DNA of 64,000 nucleotides from Huiozyma naganishii CBS 8797 (GCF_000348985.1 NC_035927.1:558001-622000), one strand, 5' to 3'; shown: positions 18,753-29,179, counted from the stretch's first letter. The notes: a model not told the origin generated them from the sequence alone. A program made the numbers and translations.

Positions 18753-21700
18753 TCATGTCAGAAAACCGTAATCATCGTTAATCGTCCAAAAGTCTTCAAT
18801 TTGTGTAGAAGGAGCACTTCCTACTAGGTTTGAAGTGTCCGCTTGATTGACGTTACCACTGTGAAGGTAGTCATTGGCTGCATTATTCATAATAGAGGGT
18901 GGCAATTGTGTGTTATCTATACCTGCACTCATATTTTGTCCTTGAAGGATATGCGCGTGCTGCTGCTGTTGAATCTGCTGGAAATGCTGGTGAGGTTGCA
19001 ACGGCTGGTTCTGGTATGACTGGTTTTGGCCTGTTGGAATTGGGGACGGCGGGTAGCTATGATAAGATAGCTGCTGGGGCGTTTGCGGGATAGCGTCTCC
19101 AGTTACTATATTATTTGGATAGGACAGCCCTTGATGAATTGCATAGTTCTCCCTTTGCGATAAATCCCTAAATACGGAGTTCCCCGTCCATGTGGAAATG
19201 TTGTTAATCATGTCGTGGGTACCATTGCTGAACAACACACCACTCTCAGCCGGTTTACCCTCAATAGTTGGGTACCCGATTGGTGGGAGAGGGGACGCTA
19301 CCGCTGACGATAATGTACCTTGTGTACCATGATTGGTTCGGAGCGATCTCAACTGATCTGACATGATGGAAGGCGAGGATGCGATTGGTCCGCTGTTTCT
19401 CACATTCGAAATGTTAGAATTACTCTTCGATAGCAAAGACGTCATTATCTCCTTATGCGAAGTTGTGGCCTGAAGATCGTTTGTAATGTTATTCGATAGC
19501 TGAGGGTGACGTGATAACATGGGGGGTTGGAATTGTTGTGGGAATGTAGGGTTTTCCCCCTTGTTGGCATTGCCTTTGTTTGAGGAACTATTCGTCAAGG
19601 AAGCCAGATAGACTTGCAAGTTCTGCTGTGCCAATTGCTGCTGCAAGAAAGCTTGTTCTTGAACCATCTGCCAGTTACATTCATTCGAGTTTGCAGGCTT
19701 CTTGATCATATACTGGTGGCTATTCTCGATATCCTTTACCGACCGAAGCAGGTTATCATCAAGAGGAACACCCCTCGTATTAGTTATTATAGAAGGCAGA
19801 TTTGAAGTCGGTGGGTCCTTATTAGTTTCCGTAAGTAGATATGTCAGGCCTTTTGGCAGGATTTGCTTAGCCAAGTCTCCTTGCTTCGCCTCTAACTTCT
19901 TCTGTTCCTCTATATCCACTTGCGAATTCTCTACAAATCCGGCATGTTCCTCGGCCTGCCCTTTGCCGAAAACTCTTTTCCTAGCAGGAGGCATTCCGTT
20001 AGGGTCTTTATCCTCGTCACTAGTTGTTCGGGATCCATCCTGTCCCAAATCCGCTTCAGCGCTATCTACACTGCTCTTCCTGACATTATATTCGTTCCCG
20101 TGAACTGAATAGTTGCCGTCTTGAACAGATAGGTAAATTAACTCTGAGGAGTCTGGACCACATCTTTCAATCAAGTTACCAACTGTCGCGTTCATGAGCT
20201 GATCGAAAGTGTCTCTGAACACTCTTGCAAACTGTGATCTTTCCGTCATGACGTAGAGACACACGGAGCAAGCTCTCAAGTCATCCATATTAGAGAATAG
20301 GCTAGCACTAATCAGTGGCCTCGTATGCTTGGACATGTCTCCCAGTTTCTTTCTTCTCTCGTCGTCGTAATTCCTTGCCAACCACATACAATAGACGAGG
20401 TTCACGCCAGCCACAAATACAGTGTGCACTGCTGGTGTGGAATGGCCACTGACGGTCTTTTGGTGGAATATCTTGTAGAGCTGGCAGATTTGTCCCGCGG
20501 CAGCCTGGGATTCCCTGAACAGTCTGTCCTCTGGGGTCAAAAATTCCAAATACGGCTGGATCAATAATCTGACGGATCTATAATAGTACAGTTTCAACGT
20601 TTCGTTTTCAAAGTTCTCCACGTGAGAGATTGAACATGACGACCTCCATACTTCCAATTGTTTGAAGAAGTCGTTGACCAAGGGCAGATCTGTCTGCTTG
20701 GGTGGAGTTGGGGAATTAGTATTAGGCAGGATGTTCAACTTTTCGACGAAAGCTGATTCCAGTCTTCTCAATTTCAAGGACTGGTTAATAAAATGAACGC
20801 CCCTTACTTTTGAATTTTGGGTGTTAAAGGAGCTTTCATCGAATAAGGGCAGATTGATATCTGCTTCGCTGATCGTGAATGGTTTCCCAACCGATACACA
20901 GATCATTCTCTCCAAGAGGTAAACACACCAAAAGAGTCTCAGTTTTTTGCGAGCGAAGGGATCCTGAGGGAACCATTTATTCAACGACAAGTATTTTTGA
21001 CAAATGAACATCACATCCTTCATGATATCGTACAGTAAAGAGGAGTCTCTATCAGTCCTCAGCAGGTAAAGTACCAGTAGTGTCAGTATTTCTACTTTTT
21101 GGACGTAATTCAGGTTATCACTGCATTTGGTGACGTGCCTCACAGCGGTGCTAAAGTACCTTTCCGGTGCCAGCCCTTTGTACTTACCCGTGGTTTTATT
21201 CATATAGGCGCTGATAGCAAAGACCAGCCACATTCTCCCCGACGCAAAGTGGAACTCGTTTGTCGAATAAAAGTAGATATTGTTCTTAGAAAAGTGCTCA
21301 TGGAAAGTGTAGATTTCTTGCTCGTCCAGCAACGGGTACTTAAACTGCAATCTTTTGAAAAAGACGTCTAGTAACGATTTGGCTAGCGGACCATCAAATT
21401 CGAATGCCGGGTCGTAAGGGAAGTAATTTTTACCAAAGTACTTGGCAAAGAGACACTTGTTAAAGTCGATTGAATCAAGTGAGTCGCTTGCTAACTGAGG
21501 GATATGGCCCCTCTCCGGGCGAGGTGCCGCTATTGTTGTCGTTGGCGTCGTTATACCTTGCACATGGTCCTGTGCTGGCCCGTTGGGGACGTATTTTTCC
21601 AAATCGTCAATATCCCCCAACAGGTGCGTGATCTTTTTATACCGTCCCAGTTTCCTCTGGAACATAGCACCCCCAGGGGGCAACTCTATCATTTTTTCCA

Positions 21701-22325
21701 AGTACCGCAACTTCCGCTCGATAAACGACGTGTACTGGTCCTTATCCATTGTCTTGGGTTTCTGTATTCGATTGGTAGAGGAGGTAGAAGATGTGGAGGA
21801 CGGCCTAAATGGGTACTTGTTACTAGAGTCCATCGAGCCATTCCCAGGGCCGTTTTCCATCTCGGAGTCGAAATCATTGAGACTAGCCAACGATGGAGTG
21901 CTGCTTGTGGTAGCGACACTGCCCGCTGGTGTCAAAGACCCTGTTCCCTTCACCGTTGGGGATACTATCACACCGCCGTTTTGGTTTTGGTTGTGGCTGT
22001 GGTTTATCGGTATGATGGGTACTTTTGTCCCAAAGGGTTCCACTTTAACCAAGGGTTTCCCAGTGTGAGAGGGGTTGGCTGGAGATGACTGCGTCTCCTC
22101 GTTGTACCGTACAGGCTGTATACACATCACAGACGCCTTCAAACACGCTGTGCAACTTGGAAGTTTATGGTCACATTTTTGTTTTCTTCTCTTGCAGAGC
22201 AGGCAGGATCTGGACCTTCCCCTCTTGTCCCTTAGAAGCAGATCACTTCGGTTCCCTGCCATTTCCAACTCCTTATGGAATTTCTCTATATTCTGTTCGC
22301 TGATCTCTTTCTTCGGTCTCGCCAT
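18753..22325 (-). CDS. Zn2Cys6 transcription factor, YLR278C orthologue
   Basis: Predicted 1190 aa (S. cerevisiae about 1341). An N-terminal fungal zinc cluster has six cysteines at 41, 44, 51, 58, 61 and 68, with a basic CKRRKQKCDHK stretch. A linker and short coiled-coil dimerisation region follow (ERKLRYLEKMIELPP). A fungal-specific middle homology region is at about 290-700 (GRMWLVFAISAYM; LRLFWCVYLLERM). The long C-terminus is rich in Gln, Asn and Pro (including QQIQQQQHAH). The in-frame ATG at 22325 is used; the open frame continues seven codons upstream only from a non-ATG codon. Targets in yeast are not well defined. The position after YSH1 supports orthology. Confidence 0.9.
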   Translation of the reverse strand: MARPKKEISEQNIEKFHKELEMAGNRSDLLLRDKRGRSRSCLLCKRRKQKCDHKLPSCTACLKASVMCIQPVRYNEETQSSPANPSHTGKPLVKVEPFGTKVPIIPINHSHNQNQNGGVIVSPTVKGTGSLTPAGSVATTSSTPSLASLNDFDSEMENGPGNGSMDSSNKYPFRPSSTSSTSSTNRIQKPKTMDKDQYTSFIERKLRYLEKMIELPPGGAMFQRKLGRYKKITHLLGDIDDLEKYVPNGPAQDHVQGITTPTTTIAAPRPERGHIPQLASDSLDSIDFNKCLFAKYFGKNYFPYDPAFEFDGPLAKSLLDVFFKRLQFKYPLLDEQEIYTFHEHFSKNNIYFYSTNEFHFASGRMWLVFAISAYMNKTTGKYKGLAPERYFSTAVRHVTKCSDNLNYVQKVEILTLLVLYLLRTDRDSSLLYDIMKDVMFICQKYLSLNKWFPQDPFARKKLRLFWCVYLLERMICVSVGKPFTISEADINLPLFDESSFNTQNSKVRGVHFINQSLKLRRLESAFVEKLNILPNTNSPTPPKQTDLPLVNDFFKQLEVWRSSCSISHVENFENETLKLYYYRSVRLLIQPYLEFLTPEDRLFRESQAAAGQICQLYKIFHQKTVSGHSTPAVHTVFVAGVNLVYCMWLARNYDDERRKKLGDMSKHTRPLISASLFSNMDDLRACSVCLYVMTERSQFARVFRDTFDQLMNATVGNLIERCGPDSSELIYLSVQDGNYSVHGNEYNVRKSSVDSAEADLGQDGSRTTSDEDKDPNGMPPARKRVFGKGQAEEHAGFVENSQVDIEEQKKLEAKQGDLAKQILPKGLTYLLTETNKDPPTSNLPSIITNTRGVPLDDNLLRSVKDIENSHQYMIKKPANSNECNWQMVQEQAFLQQQLAQQNLQVYLASLTNSSSNKGNANKGENPTFPQQFQPPMLSRHPQLSNNITNDLQATTSHKEIMTSLLSKSNSNISNVRNSGPIASSPSIMSDQLRSLRTNHGTQGTLSSAVASPLPPIGYPTIEGKPAESGVLFSNGTHDMINNISTWTGNSVFRDLSQRENYAIHQGLSYPNNIVTGDAIPQTPQQLSYHSYPPSPIPTGQNQSYQNQPLQPHQHFQQIQQQQHAHILQGQNMSAGIDNTQLPPSIMNNAANDYLHSGNVNQADTSNLVGSAPSTQIEDFWTINDDYGFLT

Positions 22326-23445
22326 TGTTGAAAGAAATAAAAACAACAGATGAACAGATTGTTCCGGTTAGAAAACAGGAAGAGTCACAGTAAACAGCGC
22401 AGAAAGCTAACCGCAACCGCAACAAGAAGTACAGAATGAGGGGGGAAGAAAAACAAACCCTTCTGGTATCGGTAGTAATTACAGGAATAACTTGCTTACG
22501 CAAGTAAAGAAAGATTGAACGGAGTTCTTGTGAGAAAAAATTAAACTTACCCACTTTCTTTTAAAAGCAACGGTGTCAAACAGGAGTGCCTATCTACCTC
22601 GAAGATCTATTTTTCCGAAAAGCAGGAAAAAAAAAAGAGCAAAAAAAAAGAGACAGGGAGACAAAACCAGGTGAAGAGCAAAATGCAAAAAAAACTGTTC
22701 AGAGAAATAGCGATCTGAAGCTGAAAACGGAGTGTCCTTTGATTGACTTCCTCTTTTCGACAACTCTGTATTTTCTAAAAAATTTTCTTCCTTAAAGTTT
22801 ATGTATCCAGCAGCCTCCCTCAATAAAACAGTTGCAGAGGGAGAAACCAGCCCGGAGAATTGAAAAGTGGTTGTAGTCCTCTTTTTTCATTTTTCCGTCT
22901 CTTGCCATTCTTCTTAGTATCGGACGTGATCCAGACAACGGACAAACAACAAGTCTGCAACCCCAAACCGAACTGGAATGAGGGCGGATGACTCGAAGAA
23001 GGGTACACGGACCACAAAAAAATCAGCAGAGTCTTTAAACAATAGGTCCTGCTGTCATAGCTTAGCGGTCCCGCCCGTCTCCTCAGAAACCCCCGCAGGG
23101 GAAGTGACGTCTCACGTAAGCGACTGGTAAACAGTGATGTGTCAAAATGGGGAAAAAACCTCTGCAGGAAAACAGCAGCAGCAGTGGAAAATGGCTCATC
23201 GCATGGGAGGCACTCCGAGAAACCGCCGCAGGAAAAGGTGGGAAGGAAAACAAGTTACCGAAAAAAAAAACAAAACAAAAAAAATCACGAGTTTTTCCTC
23301 TTTCTGTCGTCGAATGATGACGCGCCGGCGTCTTATACCCAAAGGGGGAATTGCCGGACAGGTCTGCTGCGGAACCGGAAACTGCTTACCCGATCCAGAA
23401 CTGCTGGGCACCCAGAAAACCACGCCCCCCACAGCGAGACACACC
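22326..23445. other. Intergenic upstream of YLR278C orthologue
   Basis: About 1.1 kb of promoter and spacer DNA with purine tracts and short A-runs (for example around 22627-22650 and 23260-23283). Short open frames occur on both strands but none resembles a known protein. I see no RNA gene. Confidence 0.5.
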
Positions 23446-23941
23446 TCAAGACTGGTCGTGGTTGCTGCCACCGCCGCCCTCTAGCATCGCAAGCAGCGTC
23501 TCGCGGTCCCGCTGCTCCTGTTCTCGGCGCTCGGCGTTGTTTTGCTCGCGGTGCGCCTCGTACTTCTCGTCGGACTTGCGTTTTCTAGCCCTTTTCCGCC
23601 GCTGTTCCCACCCCGACACGGCCTCGGTCCTCTTCGCAGCGGCGTCCGCACTCAATTGAGAGGCCATTTTCTGTCTTGCTATCTCGCGGTTCCGCTCCCG
23701 TGACCTCGTCTCCTGGCAGGAAACGACAATTCCTGTCGGCACGTGTCGCAGTTGTCACTTTTCGACGTTTCGTCACCTTCGTTCGACTCCTTCCTGTCCA
23801 CCGGGGACCACGTCCACCGTGGAGGAAACTCTCCTCGCACTGGGACTCCATCTCCGCAGTGAATTTCGGTCTTGGCGGGAACTGCGTGCGCTTGATCTGC
23901 AAGCGAACACAACGTGAGAAACTCCTGCGCAGAACGAACAT
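23446..23941 (-). pseudogene. RSO55: RSO55-like mitochondrial release-factor (GGQ) gene, disrupted
   Basis: Two halves of a class I release-factor-like protein (Rso55/C12orf65 family; peptidyl-tRNA hydrolysis on stalled mitoribosomes) lie in different frames. The N-terminal half starts at ATG 23941 (MFVLRRSFSRCVRLQ) and ends FLHGGRGP near 23804. GGQ itself (23802-23794) is readable only after skipping one C. That frame then meets two TGA codons. From 23754 it continues well as QLRHVPTGIVVSCQETRSRE and a basic Arg/Glu-rich tail to a stop at 23446. The usual Q-K-x-N-K-x-x-S-K-V segment is not readable in any single frame. No splice signals explain the gap. Position (between YLR278C and YLR283W) matches S. 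cerevisiae YLR281C. Either a pseudogene or a cluster of sequence errors. Confidence 0.75.
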
Positions 23942-23998
23942 ATCCTCGTGTGCTGCTTCTAAACAGTTATATATGTATGCGTATTTATATACTAGGGT

Positions 23999-24011
23999 GG
24001 GGGGGGGGGGG
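23999..24011. repeat. G13 homopolymer
   Basis: Thirteen consecutive G on the plus strand, 58 bp upstream of the RSO55 start (poly-C on its coding strand). It is followed at 24020-24033 by the 14-bp palindrome CACGTACGTACGTG. Confidence 0.9.
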
Positions 24012-24232
24012 CGGCTGCACACGTACGTACGTGGAATAGCCGAGGGCGTGTCGTTGATCTGCCGAGGAGCCAACGCCGTTCATGTTCTACTGTTACGGTG
24101 GTCCGTTTTTTTAGGTCTTATTTATTTTTCATTCCGGCAGTTTCGTGCTCGATTATAACCCGATGAGCTGGTTCGTCAAGTTGAAGAACTGCCATCTCCA
24201 CGCAACGTGCCCCCTCATAACCCGCTTCGATA

Positions 24233-25105
24233 ATGTTCAGGCTGACCAGTTCCCCGCGGAAGGTTTTTCAATTGGCATTGAGGTATGCTCGAGTGGAACG
24301 GTTTCATGGCAATGTGTTGTGCGCGAACAAATCGATGTCCATAGTAGGAAGAAATACAAGCAAAGTACGGAGCACAACTACAACGACACAGACGCCAAAA
24401 AACGATCTTATCAAGACTTTATCGGAACAATTGATCTTGGAGACACATCTGAATTTGCATAAACCGACACGCGCGGAAAACCAAATGGATACGATGCAAA
24501 TATACCGTCGGCTGACTCAAAATAAAGGTGCCCCCGCGTTCAACAGGGCACAAAGTCTTCTGCTATTGGATATCATCCGAGACTTGCTCAACGACAACTT
24601 CTACAACGATTACAACGATAAGTTCTTGAGAGACTTCGAGATCGACAAGCAACTGCACCTTTACCATTCGTTGGAGAGCGAAATCCACTACATCATCGAC
24701 AAGTCGCGATCCACAGAACTAAACAGGAATCACCTGCAGCTCATGAGACTGCAAAGGGACCTGGGGACCACGGTGGACGAGATCAACGAGCTGATCATCG
24801 ACTCGTTCGACAAGGACGCGAAACTGGAACTAAACCAACAGAAAAGCGATAACACGCTACTGTACAACAGAATCAATTTGAACTTGAACGATTGCACAAA
24901 CAAGATTACCGTGAAGATCGTGTCTGGGATCAAGTCCGAGATTGAAAACCTGCGGTGGCAGACCACCCGAAGCGGACTGCTCGCCATCATCATACTGGCG
25001 TCACTGCTCCTCACCGGGGTCGTAGTTTCGAACAAGAAGTCTCGAACGGACTCGCAAGATAGCGATGGAAATGAAGTGGATAACGATGTAGACATTATTA
25101 TATAG
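24233..25105 (+). CDS. Mitochondrial inner-membrane coiled-coil protein, YLR283W orthologue (DUF1640)
   Basis: Predicted 290 aa. The N-terminus is basic and hydroxylated without acids (MFRLTSSPRKVFQLALRYAR), a probable mitochondrial presequence. The centre is a long helical region with coiled-coil character (LMRLQRDLGTTVDEINELI). A single C-terminal transmembrane helix (LLAIIILASLLLTGVVV, about 249-265) precedes an acidic tail. This is the layout of the DUF1640/MCUR1-like family. The S. cerevisiae pair Fmp32/Ylr283w has been linked to proline use and redox balance in mitochondria; I recall the names Put6/Put7 but cannot verify them. It is divergent from the broken RSO55 gene. Confidence 0.85.
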   Translation: MFRLTSSPRKVFQLALRYARVERFHGNVLCANKSMSIVGRNTSKVRSTTTTTQTPKNDLIKTLSEQLILETHLNLHKPTRAENQMDTMQIYRRLTQNKGAPAFNRAQSLLLLDIIRDLLNDNFYNDYNDKFLRDFEIDKQLHLYHSLESEIHYIIDKSRSTELNRNHLQLMRLQRDLGTTVDEINELIIDSFDKDAKLELNQQKSDNTLLYNRINLNLNDCTNKITVKIVSGIKSEIENLRWQTTRSGLLAIIILASLLLTGVVVSNKKSRTDSQDSDGNEVDNDVDIII

Positions 25106-25139
25106 CACAATACGTTATACCGTGGGGGGAGTGCGTGGG

Positions 25140-25991
25140 TCAGATCTTGCTGCGACCACGAGCGGCCAGCTTGGCGTCTCTGAGTCTTGCAAACCTTCTC
25201 TGAGGTTCACCATCAACCCAATAGGGGAGAGCGCCATGGACCTCCTTCGAGTTGGCCAGCTCCAGTTTGGACACCGTGTCGTTGCTTGCCCGCAGCACGT
25301 CCTTCATTTGTAGGACAGCAGGTAGGTACAGTCCGCGGATTTTCGCCCTAAGGTCTTGCATCACTTGCGTGTTAAACTTGTCTACGTCGCCGTCGTCCAG
25401 AGCGTAGTCGCGATTGATCACAGAGTGGAGCATATCAGCGAAGTACAACCTCTCCCCAAAGAAGAGCTTGGTCGAAGCCGCGTTGCGGCCGATCTTCTGC
25501 GGCAGTGTCACAGAGGTGGCACCCTCGCAGGAGAGTCCCAACTGCGAGAAGGGGAACTGCAGAAAGTTCTTCGTGCCCCTCGCGTCCATGCTATAAACCA
25601 GATCGCACAGCAGCACAATCGCGGCGCTCAGTCCGATCGCGGGCCCGTTCAGACACGCGATCAGCACCTTGGAGTGCTTGATGAACGAGCTCGTGATGTA
25701 CTGGTTCTTGGCGAGGAAATTCTCCAGCCACCTGGTCAACTCCGTGCCCTCGTCGCCGCTCGGGTTGTTGGGCACCGACCGGAAGTCCGCCCCGGAGGAG
25801 AAGTACTTCCCAGAGCTCTGCAAGACGGTGAAGTACACGTTGGGATCCCTTTCGGCCCGGTCCAGCAGCCTCGTCGTGTACAGGAAATCGTCATACGACA
25901 TCGCATTCAAAGTCTGCGGACAGTTAAACTTGATCACATAAAAGCAGCCATCGACAGACCCGCTGATCTTATCCTCTGGTTTCATAGTCAT
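25140..25991 (-). CDS. ECI1: Peroxisomal delta3,delta2-enoyl-CoA isomerase
   Basis: Predicted 283 aa (S. cerevisiae 280). It shifts double bonds of unsaturated acyl-CoAs so that beta-oxidation can proceed in peroxisomes. The crotonase fold is seen from GCFYVIKFNCPQTLNAM, the oxyanion-hole region SSGADFRSV, and CLNGPAIGLSAAIVLLCDLVY with FPFSQLGLSCEG, which carries the catalytic region. The C-terminus is SKI, close to the PTS1 SKL, in place of the HRL of the S. cerevisiae protein. Two in-frame ATGs (25991, 25985) are equally possible. It converges on YLR283W with only 34 bp between stops and is divergent from NNT1, the S. cerevisiae order. Confidence 0.93.
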   Translation of the reverse strand: MTMKPEDKISGSVDGCFYVIKFNCPQTLNAMSYDDFLYTTRLLDRAERDPNVYFTVLQSSGKYFSSGADFRSVPNNPSGDEGTELTRWLENFLAKNQYITSSFIKHSKVLIACLNGPAIGLSAAIVLLCDLVYSMDARGTKNFLQFPFSQLGLSCEGATSVTLPQKIGRNAASTKLFFGERLYFADMLHSVINRDYALDDGDVDKFNTQVMQDLRAKIRGLYLPAVLQMKDVLRASNDTVSKLELANSKEVHGALPYWVDGEPQRRFARLRDAKLAARGRSKI

Positions 25992-26424
25992 CCGTGCTTA
26001 CTTGTATCAGCAGTGAACTAACTACACTTACAAACGGAGGACAGCAACCACCGGTGATCACCTTATATACTCCGTCTTTTACTCCAACGGGAGGTCCCTC
26101 TTTTTTCCCCTTTGCATAGACGTACAACGCTCAATTCTCGCCTCTTAAGGCTCAAACTGCTCGCACTCTTGTTCAACAACTACAACAGCATCATAGAACT
26201 GTACTTTGGTCGGTTACAACATCAACCAGAGGTCCTAATAGCGCCCTGGCGACCCCTCGAAGAACTCACTGCTACTAATACAACCGGGTTTTAACCGTGT
26301 AACTGAAAAAAAGTGAAAAATTTCAGAATGTTAAGAGGGCATCGCATCTCATCGGATTGTAGCGGGTCGTGGTGAAGATTGTTTTCTGCTTGACGCCTAG
26401 AGCAGCTCAATTGCTTCCCGTACA
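25992..26424. other. ECI1/NNT1 divergent promoter region
   Basis: 433 bp of intergenic DNA. I see no ORF with coding character and no clear known element. Confidence 0.5.
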
Positions 26425-27201
26425 ATGTCTGATGTGGAGTCGCTAGAAGCTGGGGGTTTGTTTGAGGAGCCAGAGGGGTTTCTGCCGCCACCACCGGAAC
26501 CTCATTATGCTGAGTACGACAGGGAGATGATCTCGCCCATGTCTAAGTCAAAACAGAGGCACATCGATCTGAAGCTCGTTGGGTCGTCGCCGCTATGGGG
26601 CCACTTACTGTGGAACTCCGGTATATACACAGCTAAGCATCTGGACAAACACCCGGAGCTTGTGCTGGACAAGAACGTGCTCGAATTGGGCGCCGCTGGT
26701 GCGTTGCCCTCTGTGGTCGCAGGGCTGATTGGCGCTAAAAGGGTCGTCAGCACGGACTACCCAGACGCGGATTTGATGAGTGTTATCAGGGAGAACGCCA
26801 AATCCTTGGAGAACGTCTCTGTGGAGGGATACATCTGGGGGAACGATTACAGTGATGTACTGTCGCACCTGGAGAATCCAGCCGAGAAGTTTCAACTGGT
26901 CATTCTGAGTGACCTCGTGTTCAACCACACAGAGCACCACAAATTGCTGAAAACGACGAGGGACTTACTGAGCGCAGATGGGAAGGCGCTCGTCGTCTTC
27001 TCCCCTCACAGACCGTGGCTACTGGACGCGGATCTCGCGTTCTTCGAAACCGCAAAAAACGAGTACGGGTTTGACGTGGAACGCATTGAAATGGTCCACT
27101 GGAAACCGATGTTTGAGGAGGATGACGAAACGGTAGAAGTCAGATCGAGAGTGTACGCATACTACATGAGCCACCCTTCGGTTGACTCGAAGATTGTGTA
27201 A
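26425..27201 (+). CDS. NNT1: Nnt1/Efm7, eEF1A N-terminal methyltransferase
   Basis: Predicted 258 aa (S. cerevisiae 261). A class I SAM-dependent methyltransferase of family 16. In S. cerevisiae Efm7 (Nnt1) methylates the N-terminal glycine and adjacent lysine of eEF1A; the older name reflects an early link to nicotinamide methylation. The SAM site is visible: [17 protein letters not shown] then RVVSTDYPD, with [14 protein letters not shown] as the post-II motif. The upstream W-G-x-x-L-W segment ([12 protein letters not shown]) is typical of the family. It lies between ECI1 and CTS1, as in S. cerevisiae YLR284C-YLR286C, and converges on CTS1. Confidence 0.94.
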   Translation: MSDVESLEAGGLFEEPEGFLPPPPEPHYAEYDREMISPMSKSKQRHIDLKLVGSSPLWGHLLWNSGIYTAKHLDKHPELVLDKNVLELGAAGALPSVVAGLIGAKRVVSTDYPDADLMSVIRENAKSLENVSVEGYIWGNDYSDVLSHLENPAEKFQLVILSDLVFNHTEHHKLLKTTRDLLSADGKALVVFSPHRPWLLDADLAFFETAKNEYGFDVERIEMVHWKPMFEEDDETVEVRSRVYAYYMSHPSVDSKIV

Positions 27202-27340
27202 TGCTGTATATTAATTATATACCGTCTAATTGAGTGTGTATGTGTTCTTATAAAGGACCAGTGTAATTTTTCCTTTTCCGCCCACTGTGGAAGAATATAT
27301 TCGTGTTAATGGTACTAATGCAGGTTTGACACCTTGGCGC

Positions 27341-29065
27341 TCACAAGAAGGTAGACTTCAAATCGATAAAATTGCATTGCGTGAATACTTCGTCGCCTTC
27401 ATCAAATGCAAAACATGTAGTACCGGCAGCACATTCCATCGTAACCCACGCGCCAAAGTTACAAAGAGCAATAGATCCATCAACACTGCACGAAATTGCA
27501 CCGTCTGTACATGTCGTTGCACTCCCATCAAATTGTCCCTGAGCATACAAGGCATTTAATTGCCTGGCAAATTCGTGCGCGGAAGATGTGGGGGTGTCAG
27601 TGGGGGTGGTAACTGTCGTTGCAGCGGTTGTAGCAGTAGCAGCCGTCGTGACGGCGGGAGCCGGATTGGTAAAGGTCGTAACAGGAGTCTGTGTGGCTAT
27701 CGTGGTGGATGGCAACAATGTGGTAACAGCACCGTGGGTAACTTCTTGTTGTGTAGTTGTGGTGGGAGAGCTCGTAGTAGTTGCTGCACTGGTGGTAGTT
27801 GTAGTTTCAGTGGCGACGTCCTTGTTTTCATTGGAAATGGTTGGGGTAAGCGTTGTTGTCACACGTCTGATCGTTGATGGTGTAGTCGTGCCGACCGTCG
27901 AAAGATCCTCCTGGCTGGTCGTGAATGGTCTCAATGTGATTGGGACTCTTGCAGTGGTGGCATGAGTGTGACCTGTGACAGTGGTCTCAGCAGTCTCAGA
28001 TAATGGCATTCCAGCCGAGGTCATGGTGGAGCTGCGAATAATTGTGGGCGCTAATGTGGACGTGGTTCTCTCAGCTGTAGTTGCTGCGGAAGTTGTAGCA
28101 GTGCTGCCCATAGTTTTCTCCAGAAGAGACTTGATAACGTGAACGTAAGATGTACCATCTATTTCGTTGCTGAAGGCCTGCGAGGCATCCCACAAGGAAA
28201 CACCACCGAAATTTTTGGACTGAGCAGTGTTTTCGATGGCCTTCGCTAACGCCGCCATATCAGATATATACCCAGATCCTGCGGCAGTTGGAGAGCCTGG
28301 AAGACCAAGGTACAACTTGATATCCGCATTTGGAGACACCGTACTTGCAAAGTTCAGCCATGTGTCCCAGTTGAATTGTTTTTCTACATTGCAGTAGTTG
28401 TTGTAAAATTGAATGAATGCAAAATCGACATTCGCATTAGCCAACATATCACCAGTTGAGGCATCTGGGTATGGGCATTGTGGGGAACCGGAAATGAAGT
28501 ACTGTTTGGAGCCGCTAGTAAACAGTTGCCTCAATTTGTTTATCAAAATGGTGTAGCCCGCACTGTTGTTGTTCTCTATGTCGAAATCGAAACCGTCGAC
28601 GCTAGCCGAATCAAATGGACGATCTGTGACACCAGTACCCTCACCGAAGGTGTTCCATAAATTTTCCGCAAAGACTTCTATTTCTTGTTGAGTAGAGCTT
28701 GCAAAACCGTAAGCGCCGTTCGCACCCCCCATCGAGAGTAAGACAACTTTGCCCAACGATTGGCAAGTCTGGATGTCGCTAGCAATTTGGCTACAGTGCA
28801 ACAGTCCGGCGTGGTCACCATCGGGGAACCTATCGAGACAGGCGTCAGCAAAATTCAAATCCATTGAGGGGAAATTGTCCAAGAAGGACAGGATGAATAT
28901 GTCCGCATCGGACGATTGGCAATAATTTCCTAGTGATTGTTGCGTACCAGCAGAGTTCTGTCCCCAGTAGACAGCGACGTTTTTTCGGTCATTTATGTCA
29001 AAGGAAAGGACAGTTTGAAGGAAGTATACGAAGTATACTATAAAAATGTTTAAAACGAGTGACAT
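27341..29065 (-). CDS. CTS1: Endochitinase for mother-daughter separation
   Basis: Predicted 574 aa (S. cerevisiae 562), a secreted GH18 chitinase that hydrolyses septal chitin. Signal peptide at 1-20. The GH18 catalytic motif DGFDFDIE is at 157-164, with Glu164 the proton donor; the conserved SMGGANG strand is at 111-117. A Ser/Thr-rich, heavily O-glycosylatable linker covers about 315-495. The C-terminal CBM19 chitin-binding domain has paired cysteines (CTDGAISCSVDGSIALC) and ends near residue 570. TATA, forkhead and Ace2-type sites lie upstream (separate entries). The linker has length-variable Thr-rich DNA. Orientation and neighbours match YLR286C. Confidence 0.97.
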   Translation of the reverse strand: MSLVLNIFIVYFVYFLQTVLSFDINDRKNVAVYWGQNSAGTQQSLGNYCQSSDADIFILSFLDNFPSMDLNFADACLDRFPDGDHAGLLHCSQIASDIQTCQSLGKVVLLSMGGANGAYGFASSTQQEIEVFAENLWNTFGEGTGVTDRPFDSASVDGFDFDIENNNSAGYTILINKLRQLFTSGSKQYFISGSPQCPYPDASTGDMLANANVDFAFIQFYNNYCNVEKQFNWDTWLNFASTVSPNADIKLYLGLPGSPTAAGSGYISDMAALAKAIENTAQSKNFGGVSLWDASQAFSNEIDGTSYVHVIKSLLEKTMGSTATTSAATTAERTTSTLAPTIIRSSTMTSAGMPLSETAETTVTGHTHATTARVPITLRPFTTSQEDLSTVGTTTPSTIRRVTTTLTPTISNENKDVATETTTTTSAATTTSSPTTTTQQEVTHGAVTTLLPSTTIATQTPVTTFTNPAPAVTTAATATTAATTVTTPTDTPTSSAHEFARQLNALYAQGQFDGSATTCTDGAISCSVDGSIALCNFGAWVTMECAAGTTCFAFDEGDEVFTQCNFIDLKSTFL

Positions 29066-29179
29066 GTTTTTTGAAAAAAGTTGGTTCTTTTTTGGATAAA
29101 CTTTCCGATAGATAGTTAATATTCTACAGAATGTATTTCCATGGCGAAAGGTTTTGCTAAGTTTTTAAATTGATAAGGC

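Noticed and set aside
23799..23806. Programmed +1 frameshift at CCC-C in RSO55, by analogy with bacterial prfB
   Set aside because: A single +1 shift would still end at a TGA after GGQ plus a few residues, so it cannot yield the full protein.
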